Part shown: one piece after another, positions 10,027-22,900 of the stretch
Position numbering within the stretch: the stretch's first letter is position 1
Layout of the letters: the number at the start of each line of letters is the position of its first letter
Assembly (NCBI GenBank): GCA_960531495.1
Contig: OY482864.1
Location: 12,284,385 to 12,348,384, forward strand
Reading direction: 5' to 3'
DNA from: Zeus faber
Taxonomy: Eukaryota > Chordata > Actinopteri > Zeiformes > Zeidae
DNA length: 64,000 nucleotides
Program-made: the position numbers and the translations under genes
The notes under the pieces: model-generated
What the model saw: the letters and a program-made list of their open reading frames with translations, nothing else
Databases searched by the model: none
Told to the model about the DNA's origin: nothing

Positions 10027-13000
10027 GTGAGTGTTTTTGGGGTCAGCCTCCTAATCCAAAAAGCTAAAGAGCGCACGCTGGGATAAAACGCTGCTGAGTG
10101 GAAGTGATGCTGCTGCGGATACAGCACCGTTATCCGCTGCTATAGGATCCGCGGAGCGAGGTGCACTGACTGAGAATGTGATTATGAATTATAATTACAT
10201 AAACATTACAATCTATTCCTAACGTTATTACTATTTCATTGTCTCCTGCTAGTGTGAAGCACTTTGCATGTTTTGAATAAAATGTGGTAAACAAATGAAG
10301 GCTATTGTTATTATTATTATTGCGACTTAACTATAATCTTGCGTCTTACAGTCATGAATATGTGCTGATGTTGTTTTGTAGTTTATACAGGAATCATCAC
10401 GAATTGTGATTCAACAGAGAGAGATCAATTGCCTCTCTGTGCTAAATTCTACTGAAACGTAAACATTTGAATTTGACTAATTTCATCACCATCTAAGATC
10501 TCGCATTGCAGATATGACTACTGAACAAATAGTTATTGTCAAATCTATTGATTGATCTTTCACTAAGACCTTAATTTCCTATCTTTTCTCTTTCTGTGAC
10601 ATTGATTGGCCTCTTGTCTTTGATCAGGGCAGGGCGCTCCCATGACCAAGGTGTTTCTCACTGTGCATTCCCTGTATAAATAAAGTTGTTTGTATTTATT
10701 GTGCTATTTTCTACACCTTAACCATACAACTTATCTGACATTTGGTCCTTTCAGGTAGGTTTTAACTCCCCCGCTCTACAATGAAATAAACTGTCATTCT
10801 TTAGTGGTTTTGAATCCAGGATTCCCACATGGGAAAAACTAAACATTAACCATCTGGCCAAAATACTAAGCCAGAGTGTTGGCCTATATTTGCACCTTCC
10901 ACCATTTGCTCTGTAATACACAGTTATGCAGCGTGCATGCAATAATATGCCACAAGTAAACTGAGTGCTCACTTGAAATGCCTGTGATTCCTCATGGTAA
11001 TTTTGTGGAGTAGGTTAACAGCGAAGAATATTGGAAGAGAGGTTTCGAGTGCGCTTTGAGGGGATAATGGACTGATTTTACCCGTTTGAAATTCCAATGT
11101 ACGTGGGTAGCTTCACTTACAGATCGAGCCACGTCATATTGTGGTAGCCTTTCACTTCATCACCCAGCTCCATTCAAAAAGGCAGGGGTGTAATTAATAG
11201 ATCGGCTCAGCAGCGCCCCTGAGTTTGGCGCCGCAAGGCTTCTTTAGATGGAGAAAAATAATCCGATTATGAACCTTGAGGACAAATTATGGGTTCATCA
11301 GTTTTCTGGGCACACACTATAACCTTATATATGTAAACTGAAGGAGCAAGAAAGCTCTCGGTTCAAAACCCACCCACTCAGAAAAATACCTGACAGCCTG
11401 GAGTTTTGAATAACTCTTTTCCTGTGCTATGAAGCTCGATCAGACTATTTTACATGGACTGGGAGGGAAACGTGTGTGTGTGTGCATGTCTGTTTTGATT
11501 TTTTTGGGAGTGCATGCATCCCTGCAGTATCAAGACTCCTTTGTCAGTGAAGAGTGACCAAGCCCTTCCCAGTCCACAGTGAAGCCACTGTCTTAGATGT
11601 GCACTCCTGCCGATGTGTGTGTCTGTGTGTGTAGGAGAAGCCAAAAGCCCGGTGCTCCGACCATGTCACATGACCTCTGGGAATTTACACATGTGTGAGG
11701 TAACCGCGTCTGTCATTTTAACTGGAAAAGGCGTTCCACGCAACGCAATGCTCTTTAAGGGCGCGCGCACACACACACACGCACGGTTGCATACCTCGAA
11801 GATAACAAGCCACAGGGCCCCACTCAGGGGAGATTCAGTCAGACGTTGCCGCCAACCTTGCGATAGCGTACTGTACATTTCACTCTGTGTTGTAACTACT
11901 CCCGACTCATTGCATAAGTGTAACAGCCGCTGATTGTATTTGCCGAGTGGATTAAAGCCACGATGGCCTAGTGGCTCAGAGACAGCGCTTCAAGTCACAG
12001 GTGAAAGATCTTGACCTTAAACCCCGACAGCAGCAAATCTATTCATCCAAGAGACACAAGGTCCCTTTGAGTCACTTACTTATCAGCTACCTGCCAGTTT
12101 ATCGTGAGTCACCCCTTGAGTGTCTACTACTGTGGCTACCATTTTAGATTCAAGCCCATAAATTGTTGACACCCACAACCAGGTCAGATAGCTGATTTTG
12201 ATTATATTACATGCCTGTGTCATTTTCTTAAAGGATGAAGGTAATTCTAAGGCAAGCCATGGAAATATGTGTTACGCATAGTGTACACTAATGCCGAGTT
12301 CAGACGACACGATTTTAGCCGGATTTTCCACTTGCCGACAGTTTCTTTTTTGAAATCACAGACCGAAGCCCCGGCTCGGAGGCGTATCACAGCGCGCTCC
12401 CGTGAGCGACGATCGTGTCGTGTGGACTGCTCACAATGCGATCTGAGAGAGTCGACCCTGCGTCACAGACGCCCGAGATATATCCACCGTAGCTGTTAAA
12501 TATCCGGACCCGTCGAGGTGTCGAAATATTTTACTGTAGTGTGAAAGGTGTTGTGACCGGCAATGACGGCGGCGAAAACCTACAGCCAATGAGAGCGCAA
12601 GACATGGGCGAGAGGAAAACAGACCGCAGAGTATATAATCTGCTTCCTGTTTACACCGGCACGCCCATCCCCAGTGTGACGGCAGATACCTACGTTTTCA
12701 TTGCAAAATTATTTTATTTTTTTATTTTAATCATTTTTAGAAGCGTCACTTCTCGCGTGTGTTTTTCGTGACCAAACGTAGGTTGGAGCCCAGAGAGGTT
12801 CGTCGGGGATTCCTCCTTGTGAAACTTTGTGTAATGTATGACCCCCTGTCTCCGATCAGTCACGACTTCAAGATGCCCGATTGCAAGACAGAAAGTCGTG
12901 TCATGTGCGCAGTGCAGAGATCTGCCGACTTTGAAAGTTGTGGAGTGTGTAGGGCAGGGGTCGGGAACCTATGGCTCGCGAGCCAATCATGGCTCTTTCG

Positions 13001-14714
13001 ATGACGGTATATGGCTCGCAGACAATTTTGAGATTTTTCATCACAATTAACAAGTAATAAATAATTATTCTGTGTCATTTTAAAGTAAAACAGGTAAGAG
13101 AAATTACAATTTTGAAAATAAAATTCAAAATATAAATGTGGTGGACAAAGGGGCGTAGTCAAGCACCGGCTGCGGACCACAGAAAGACTCTGGGGCGCCT
13201 TTTACTCGGCGCCCTGCCCCTCCTGGGTCTCTGCTCAGGCCCCACTTGTGGAGTACCCACAGGTAAGGGTTTAGGGAGGGAGACGGAGTCTTTCTGGCCG
13301 TGGTGCGCCCACATGGCGAGAGTTTTATGGTTAATTTCAATATGCGGCACGCAGGCCACAATTATATATATCGCTGAGGATTATTATAATAATTGTGGAT
13401 AATAATGATCCTCTGGGGCGCAGGAGGAATGGCGTTCCGCTGCTGGGCTGCTTACGAGCCCGTGCGCCGATCCCCTCTGTAAGACAGACAAACATGAAGA
13501 AAACTCCCTGCATCCAGTCGGAGCAATCAGCTGAACACAAGTGGACAGAAATGGAAAAAAAACTTCAATATGTATGTGACAAATAATCTCTTGAACTTGA
13601 ACCTGGAGACCAGCTGATTCTTAAAACTTGGGACGAGCTTCCCGTCACATAGCACACAATGCAGTGTGTGAGTATCGCCGTATTGAGCGTGTTTGGCTCT
13701 ACATACGCATGTGAGCAGTCGTTCTGGCATCTGAGAAACATTAAGAGCAACCTACGCTCACGTTGAACTGATGGAAGCCTCAATGCAGCATGAAGCTGAA
13801 CCTCACTACGTATGAACCAGACTACAAGGCCATCAGCAAAAACATGCAGCACCAGAAGTCGCAATGATGGTAAAAAGTATTTCATTTATTATTGGTTAGC
13901 TACAGTATAACAACAATATTATGAAGAAGAATAAAAATTGTTTTATCATATATAGCGCTTTTTTTCGGTACTCATAGATGTTTTATACGTTTAAAATGTA
14001 TGCCTTACTTAAAAAATGCACGCATTAAGTTGCATTCAATTTTATTCAATATTATATGGCTCACAAGGAAATACATTGAGAAATATTTGGCTTTTATGGC
14101 TCTCCCTGCCAAAAAGGTTCCCGACCCCCGGTGTAGGGGCTATAAAGGATTCTTTAAACTACAGAGATTTTCAAGATCTTAAGAGAATCATTAGGAGATC
14201 TCTTGTCTTGAGTCAACCGAAGTCGTTTGATTTAAGATGATCAGAGATTCTTGCAATCAGTCTCAGAGTAGTCAGGGATTCTCATGCCCTGGTTCACACC
14301 AAAGGACTTGAGTTAGGATTTCCAAATCCCAGACAAATTTCCAAGATCTTAAAAGAATCGCAAGGAAACCTGTTGTCGTAAGGGTCGTTCAGGGCATGCT
14401 CCCGTCCCATCATCGTTCTCTTCAAACTCTTGAGAGCTTGTGAGAATATCAGGTTGCTTTTATTTAAGTCTTAAGTCACAGCTCCTATAGTGTATTCTAA
14501 GATCCCAAGATGTGTGATTCACTGTATTCACCCATATGTTGCTTAATCCAATAGCGTGTGCACTACTGGTATGGAAAGATATGTATTTGAATGTATGATG
14601 CTGTCCATGGCTAGGATTTTAGGAGTCTTGATGTCACGCCCTCCATTTCCACCTCCAGCCACCTCCACCTCCATCTTCCAGTCTCTCTCTCTCCCTTTCC
14701 CTCCGTGTCTGTGT

Positions 14715-14755
<41 letters not shown>

Positions 14756-17700
14756 TGGCTGCATTCTCTGACTCTCTCCTGACAACATCACTCACCCCGC
14801 CTGCTCTGCCTACTCACCTGCACTCCATCATCTCATCACCAAGAAGTATATCAACCCCGGCTTTCCATCCACTCATTGCAAGATCTTTCTTAGAACTACC
14901 ACTGCCATGGGTCAAGCCACATACATCCCGATGTGTGTTGCCTCAAAATGGAAACATCGTTTACTCATAACGTCCGGCCTTTTACTGACCTCATAGTTAA
15001 AAGTGCTATAATCAAAATCACAGACCCAGTGTTGCAAGAGATAATCCTTAATAATCCTTGCTTTGACTCATCCGCCCCTTATGAAATAAAGTTTGAAGCA
15101 TTTGACTCAATTTGCTCATAGTTTTTATAGGTGTGGCACGGTCAAAATTAATTTAAGCAAAATATTTGATTTGGAAACAGCGGTGTTATGATGACCTATC
15201 TGTGACACCGTTTGTCTTTTTTTAGACAAGGTTTTGTAGATTGAGTTTGATTGAGTAACGATTGCCAATTTTTAGTGTTTATCAAGCCGATAGATAGGCC
15301 AAGCAATATTAATAACAAAATACTAGAAGAAAATCAGAACATGTTTTGGCATCTGCTTTTTCCTTGAAGTAATTTGTGTTCCTTGAAGTAAGTCGTGTCA
15401 CTTTCAAGCAGTAAAGGTCCTGCAAATGTGATCACGTGCGGGTTCAAAGTGGTCGATAAGGTTCATCCATAAATCCATACGGTTATTGGAGGTCTCATGG
15501 GTTTTTCTCCTCTGTGATTGAGATATTAACTTGTCAACGTCACGCAAAACACGACTACACTGGTTATAATAACAGAGCCAAAGGAAACTGTGCCTCTCCT
15601 GTTTTCTGTGTAAATATTTGTCACCGATTTTCTCACTGCTTCTAAGTTTCCTCGCCCGTTTATGTGTCTTTCTTCTGACGTTTAAAGAAGGGAACGATGA
15701 TTTATTTTTTTTATATGTGACTTTGCAAATAGTTTCAGGCAACTAGAATGGACCTCCCGAGCAGGAATGAGACGTTAGCGAAAAATGGATGGATTTCAGC
15801 TCCGCGCACATTTGTGTTGGCCTCATGCCACTTTTTGAAGCGCCTCACACCAAAACCAGCATCACATTACTAGTGTTTATTCACAGAACCTTTTTGGGAC
15901 AACATATCGGCTGATAAAGAGGAGGTCAATCGCGAGGTCAGCCGCTCCCCACCGCTCTACATGTGCAGCGGGACAGGAAACAGGGTTTAAACCGGCCGCC
16001 CCAAAAGCACTTAGCTGATTGCGATGTCCTCTCTGATTAACCATTTTCCTGGTCCCCGCCCCCGCCCCCGCCCTATTCATTCCCCAAAATATCCCGATCA
16101 GACTCTCACTTTTGGCCTCCTTCATCAAATCTGTCTCGGGGCTCCTGCGCACGCCGTTCATCTCCTCTTTCATTCTGCTGCCTCTCCCTCTCGCTCTCCC
16201 TCTCTCCTCCCCTCTGGGATCTTCTCGAGCACCACAATGTTCAGAATTACAGTTATTACAGCGCTACTGTATGAGCCGTTCTGGCCACGCTGATGTGCCT
16301 GCACCACCCTCTAATTTAGGCAGCCACTCCCCAAAAAGTGTTCTCAACTGACTGCCAGAGCCCAGAATTAAACCCAGCGTACTGTAAAATGAATGGGAAC
16401 ACATGTCCCACCCCTGCCCTGTTTATTTCTATAGGAGTGCAGGATGATGAAGATGTGAAGCTGATGTTGAAGGGCTCCAGCATGGTGAAGGTATTACTAT
16501 TAACGATTATTCTTTAATGATAATAATGTTAATAATAGGGTTAGGGCTATGAATTGACATTTTAAGTCATTTTATCTTTTTTATCCCAGCCCCATATCAA
16601 TGGAAGCAACTTTTAAGCGAATATCTTTGTATTAAAAGTGCATTTAAGTGGTTGTATTAGTATGTACCGTGATGGACGGGACTTGGATTCTCAACGGTAC
16701 AATGTGATGTTTTTGCAAGGTGCGCTCCACTCGCTGGCAGAAGAAGCGCATGCTGAGGCTGATGGACGACGGCGTCACCATATGGTGTCAGTCCCACAAA
16801 ACCTCCAGCCGAGCCAAGGAGCAGCAGTCCTGTGAGTGCACTGTGTGTGTGTGTGTGTGTCTGTGTGTGTATGTGTTTGTGTGTGTGTGTGTGTGTGTTC
16901 TAGTGTGCATATACCCACCTCGGACAAGCTAGAACCACAAGACCCGTACTCGACATTTCCAGATCTCCTTCCTTTTTTTGACAAAAACCAAAAGCCGGCG
17001 AATTCCTCATGGAAACGTCCCCGACCACTTGGGACCTGGATCTCGGGCACAACTTCGGCCGTGGAACACGCCGTCCGGCGAGTTAGCGGAAGAAGCGCCC
17101 AAGCGCGTGCAAGTCACAGAGAGCGATGAAGGGCCCAAAAAAGAAGAGGCGTTGTTCGGCTCCCGGGGAGTCCTTGGTGGCCTCGGTGGGGCGAGGTCGA
17201 AAATTGAAATACATCACCTATTTTCGGTGCCCATAAGTGCTACCTACACATGGCTGCACATGGTCCCACGCACACACACACACACACACACACAGCTAGT
17301 CATTTTTCAGGCTGACTATCTCAGGGTCACACACACTGATTATAGCGCTGTTCTATTTTGGGGGGGGGGCGAGCCCTGGAGCCCATGCTAGCCGTGGTTC
17401 AAACAGACAGATTACAGGACGCCCTACGCTGGTGGGGCTGTGGTTGTGCTGCCGTGTGGTTACCATGCGGCTCAACCCGCCATGTTGCAGTACATGCCCT
17501 CCCAGCGGGACGCGGACGCAGCACAGGGCCTTTAATCGACCCGGGAGGCAGCCGTCCCCGCGTACGCGCTTGTGTTTCAGCCATTTCTCCAGCCGGGCGT
17601 GGGTTTTTTTTAAATTTTATTTTATTTTTGTTTGTTTGTTTTAACTTTCCTGAGCTCCCCGGGAGTTAACCAGAACATCACAGACGCGCCCTCCATATCG

Positions 17701-19430
17701 AAGAGCTGCGCTCCCTTATACATTGGTACTAGCTCCCCTACCTACTGTCTCTCCAAATATACACACACATACGCACGCATATTCACTCACCGAACCTGAC
17801 CTCTGACCTCGGAGGTCAGCGGCGTTTCACAACAAGAGCCTGAGCGTCGACGGTTCGCTCATGAGCCATGCAGGTGCGTACATGCAGGTGCGTACATGCA
17901 GGTGCGTACATGCAGGTGCGTACATGCAGGTGCGTACATGCAGGTGCGTACATACAGGTGCGTACCTGCAGGTTCGTACATCCAGGACAATCCCGGTGTG
18001 AAATTTTCAGACTTATCCAGTGAGATCCTAAACCCTCGAGAACCTTGCTCAAGGGCACTTAGACGGGGAACTTCGGCCCCGCAGCCCTCCTGTGGGAATA
18101 TTATATATTCGTTCTTGTACGGTCTATAGTGTTCAAAGCGTCCCTCCTGAAAGATCCATCTTGAGCCGCTACAGCTGGCAGCCAGCTTGGCCAGTTTGCG
18201 ATTCCAAATTCTTCGAAAATCTTTATGTATTCATCCGTCAAAACACCTGAAGTAGGACAAGCGAGGAAAAACACTGGAATATGTAACCTCAGCCGAACTT
18301 TATCACTTTCCCGGAATCGCACTCATGTTTCCAGGATATTTGATCAGTCTTCCAATTTTCCATGTGTTTTCCTTGACTGGAAAACTAGAAGAGATGCACC
18401 GATCCACTGTTTTGATTTAACCAGTTAAACCACCATGGTCAGGCTGGTTTAACTGGCCAGTTGATGGCCGACCAGCACGGCCATGTTGGTCTGAAACCAT
18501 CCAACCAGTTACACCAGCATGACCATGGTGGTCTGAAATCCATCTGACCAGTTCAACCAGCATGAGCTTGAGCTTAGCTAGCCCGCCAGGTAAAGCCAAC
18601 AAGACACTCTTATGAGCAGCTAATGACCAGCTACTGTAATGACCGGTGAATGACCATCTTATGACCATCTTATGACCAGCTAATGACCAGCTAATGACCA
18701 GCTAACAACCAGCTTGTGACCATCTTATGACCAGCTAATGACCAGCTATGACCATCTTATGACCAGCTAATGACCAGCTAATGACCAGCTAATGACCAGC
18801 TAACAACCAGCTTGTGACCATCTTATGACCAGCTAATGACCAGCTATGACCATCTTATGACCAGCTAATGACCAGCTAATGACCAGCTAATGACCAGCTA
18901 ACAACCAGCTTGTGACCATCTTATGACCAGCTAATGACCAGCTAATGACCAGCTAATGACCAGCTAATGACTAGCTAATGACCAGCTAATGACCAGCTAA
19001 TGGACAGCTAATGGACAGCTAATGACCAGCTAATGACCAGCTAATGACCAGCTAATGACCAGCTAAGGTTTGCAGCTAAGGTTTGCAGCTGGTGGTGCTG
19101 TATTTCTCAGCAGGGGTCCGTTCTCCCCTGGACACTGTAACTCCTTGTGTATTGAGGTAGTGGGGGGGCTGAGTGCCCAAACATAAAATGGAATATGTTT
19201 TGGACCTGCTGACAAATACAGAAGGGAAACACATGCAGCTGTTTATTTGGTGGGATTTTGTTTATGAATTGGCTCGAATTAAGAAAATAAAAATCGTGAT
19301 TTGCACACACATTACTTATCCAGTAAGATATTCGCTTACTGGAGTTTGCGTCAGCGTCTTCCCAACAAACAAACAAGTGAAAACGGATGCACAACATTTA
19401 CTAAATGCTTTCTTTGTTATGTGTGTGTCT

Positions 19431-19469
<39 letters not shown>

Positions 19470-19837
19470 ATGCGAGTGTGTGCGTGTGTTTATGCGAGTG
19501 TGCGTGTCTTGAGGTCTAACCTCTGCCTATGAATGTACATTGGAGTTTTTTTCACATTAGAAATGAGGAGATGTCAGAATTAACAGCGGGGCGTCAGGAG
19601 TCGCTTCAGTCGGTTAAAGGAACCGATTCAGGGAAGGAAAACCCACTTTACTCACAAGGAACTATGTCTTGGTGGTACAGAAGGATGGAACCAGGATGGA
19701 ACCCCCCCCATGTTAAACATATCATAAACAATAAGGTTCTTCACATGATCAATGGATCAGTAGCTCTGCCAGGGAAACTGTTTCAAAACAATTTGGTGCC
19801 AAGAAAATCCTTTTGAGCAGCCTGCACATTGAACAAT

Positions 19838-19904
<67 letters not shown>

Positions 19905-22900
19905 TGTGTGTACGTGTGTGTGTACATGTGTGTGTGTACATGTGTGTGTACGTGTGTGTACTTGTGTGTGTATGTGCTTGTGTGTGTGTGTGTGTACGTG
20001 TGTGTACATGTGTGTTTGTGTGTGTGTGTGTACATGTGTGTTTGTGTGTGTGTACGTGTGTGTGTGTGTGTGTACGTGTTTGTGTGTATGTGTGTGTGTG
20101 TGTACGTGTGTGTACTTGTGCGTGTGTGTGTGTGTGTGTGTGTACATGTGTGTTTGTGTGTGTGTGTACAAGTGTGTTTGTGTGTGTGTGCGTGTGTGTT
20201 TGTGTGTGTGTGTGTGTGTGTGTACGTGTGTGTGTGCATGTGTCTGGAAGAGCGTAAACAGAAATGTCACTTTGTGAGGCTGAGAGCGTGTGTGACTGAC
20301 TCAAACCTGCGTCCCACCTTGAACACACACTGCGCGGAGGCAACGGAATGAGGACAAGGAGGGTACAGTAGAGACCTAGAAACCATCCACTGTACTGTGT
20401 GAGAGCCGTCAAAATAAATGAAATCTTTGTGTGTGTGTGTGTGTGCGCGCGTGTGGGTGTGAGCCAGAGTCAGAGACCTACAAAATAAAAGCGGCAGCAG
20501 ACAGACATAATGTCCGTTCATTCTATTGTCGAATCATCTCTCGTCTGGGGCTGGACGATGACATCATCAAATATCATCATTTAGGGTCTTTCAGGGACTC
20601 GGTATTTTCATTAAATTAATGTATTGGTGTTTTATACAGAATTACACAATTTTGTATTGGAAATGGATTATGATGAGGATATTTGAAATATTAGATGTCG
20701 TTTATTTGAAAAATAAGAATTGAAGATATCTTGAACTAGTCTTCTATATCAAGATATCTTGAATTGATTTAAAGGCTTTTAATACTTATTTAATACTATA
20801 ATTATGAAAATTAATAATACTAATTGTGTAATCATCTGATAGGAAATTATTAAGCAGACCACAGCTATTTTGTAAGGAAATTAATTGTATTACGCAATTA
20901 CTGAATTTGGATATTCTTATTCTTCTTCTTATTATTATTATTATGATTATTATTAATAATCATAATCATAATAATTTACATAATGGTCTTATAGAAAATA
21001 TTTGAGCAGAATCTGGCTATTTTGTAACAAAAACAGGAAATTAACTTCCTACCTGAATTGTTTTGTTCCCATATTCAGTGTGAATAAATGTGGATGTGTG
21101 TCACTACACTGTTATAAGCTTAAACTATCATAAAGGTATAATATAATCAAAAAATGAGAATAAAATTGTTAATCACAGTTATTTGTATGACAATTAATAA
21201 TTGTCAGCTAAAATTTCAGGACTGGGACAGCCCGAGGTGTTCCTCTTCGCCCAACACCTACATCTCTGCATCTCTCCCTCTTTATCTTTCATGCCTCCGC
21301 TGCAGTCTCTGTGACGGAGGTGGAGTGCGTGCGGGAGGGTTGCCAGTCGGAGATGCTGCGGCGCATGGCGGGCTCCGTGCCCGAGGGCCGCTGCCTCACC
21401 GTGGTCTTCAAGGGCTCCCGCAAGAGCCTGGACCTGATGTGCCAGAGCGCCGAGGAGGCCCAGCGCTGGGTCCGGGGCCTCCGCACCCTCCAGGAGAGGG
21501 TGGAGAACATGACCCAGAAGGAGAAGCTCGACCAATATCCTTTACACCTGACACCATGTAACCTGGTTTATCCTGGAATGGCATGCTAGATATGAAGGTA
21601 GATATGAAGGGAGGGAGGTAGGTATTAGGAAGGTCGATATCAAGGTACAGTAGGTAGGTGGTAGGAAGGTAGGGAGGTAGATAAGGAGGTAGATATGAAG
21701 GTAGGTAAGTAGGTAGATTGAAGGTAGGAAGGTAGGGAGGTAGGTAAGTAGGTAGATAGATATGAAGGTAGGTAAGTAGGTAGATATGAAGGTAGGAAGG
21801 TAGGGAGGTAGGTAAGTAGTAGGTAGGTAGGTAAGTAGATAGATATGAAGGTAGTAAGGTAGGTAAGTAGGAAGATATGAAGGTAGGTAAGTAGGTAGAT
21901 ATGAAGGTAGGAAGGTAGGGAGGTAGGTAAGTAGGTAGATATGAAGGTAGGGAGGTACAGTAGGTGGGTCGTAGGATGGTAGGGAGGGAGGTAGGTAGTA
22001 GGTAGGTAGGTAAGTAGATAGATATGAAGGTAGTAAGGTAGGTAAGTAGGAAGATATGAAGGGAGGAAGGTAGGTAAGTAGGTAGATATGAAGGTAGGAA
22101 GGTAGGTAAGTAGGTAGATATGAAGGTAGGTAAGTAGGTAGATATGAAGGTAGGGAGGTACAGTAGGTGGGTCGTAGGATGGTAGGGAGGGAGGTAGGTA
22201 AGTAGGTAGATATGAAGGTAGTAAGGTAGGTAAGTAGGTAGATATGAAGGTAGTAAGGTAGGTAAGTAGGTAGATTTGAAGGTAGTAAGGTAGGTAAGTA
22301 GGTAGATATGATCATGACTTCATAATTTATATGGGAAAAATTGCTTCGACATACGACTGTTTGAACATACGACCGTTCTTATAGAACGAATTACAGTCGT
22401 AAGTCGAGGTACCACTGTAGTAGGAAGGTAGGGAGGGAAGTAGATATGAAGGTAGGGAGGTATGTAGGTAGGTTGGTAGTAGGAAGGTAGGAAGGTAGGG
22501 ATGCAGTTGGAGGGTAGGTACCCTTCCTTAACCCACTGTCCTCCACCTGGATCCATGCCTACCTGCGACGGGCGGACCAGAACCAGGACGGGAAGATGAG
22601 CTACGAGGAGGTGCAGACCCTGCTGCAGATGATCAACATCGACCTGAGTGAGCAGTACGCTCGCAGCCTCTTCCAGGTGCGTACACAGTGGCCGCTGATA
22701 AGTCAGTAATCCCCAGAGATGAATAACGTCTTATGTCGTCTTATCCCGTAAAACGACATGGCGGCAGCGTCGAGGTGTTGGCGCTTTTCCGCCCCGCCTC
22801 GCTGAACCCGCCCGCACCTTCCCCCCCCCCCCCCGCCCATCACCTTTTTAACCGCTCCCCCGTTGCAGAAGTGCGACAGCTCGGCGGACGGGCGTCTGGA

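Larger units (their letters stand above)
10027..16434 (+). other. plcd3: plcd3 intron 1 (6.4 kb)
   Basis: GTGAGT to ATAG. Holds a retroelement-like tail near 10600-10700 (AATAAAG end), short (GT)n/(CA)n runs near 11470 and 11770, a DNA-element relic at 12292-12954, a hAT element at 12955-14130, a 171-bp-spaced duplication at 14160-14390 and (GT)n at 14717-14751. Nothing recognised in 14800-16434. No gene seen. Confidence 0.8.
16832..21305 (+). other. plcd3: plcd3 intron 3 (4.5 kb), satellite-rich
   Basis: Holds (GT)n at 16841-16899, (CA)n at 17271-17294, a 14-bp minisatellite at 17867-17986, a diverged CCAG/TGGT palindromic stretch at 18416-18590, a satellite of about 11 bp with a 98-bp higher-order period at 18610-19075, (GT)n at 19432-19467 and a compound (GT)n array at 19840-20243. 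The last kilobase (20500-21230) is plain AT-rich DNA. Confidence 0.85.
21535..22546 (+). other. plcd3: U12-type AT-AC intron of plcd3
   Basis: Donor ATATCCTTT at 21535-21543 matches the U12 AT-AC consensus. TTCCTTAAC at 22524-22532 is a perfect U12 branch-point element, with its A about 15 bases before the terminal AC at 22545-22546. The intron interrupts a His codon in phase 2. No GT-AG pair nearby would keep the conserved LDHWIH sequence. Most of the 1012 bp is a minisatellite. Confidence 0.93.

Noticed and set aside
15404..15742. 112-codon minus frame in plcd3 intron 1
   Set aside because: Basic, no domain or similarity known to me; expected by chance at this size.
17867..19075. Regular short repeats that could look like a CRISPR array
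   Set aside because: Units are head to tail without unique spacers, in a eukaryotic intron; they are minisatellites.
19749..20412. Frames of 140-209 codons rich in Cys-Val or His-Thr
   Set aside because: Translated (GT)n tract; no start context, no homology.
21542..22315. 257-codon minus-strand frame rich in Tyr-Leu-Pro
   Set aside because: Translated minisatellite inside the U12 intron of plcd3.
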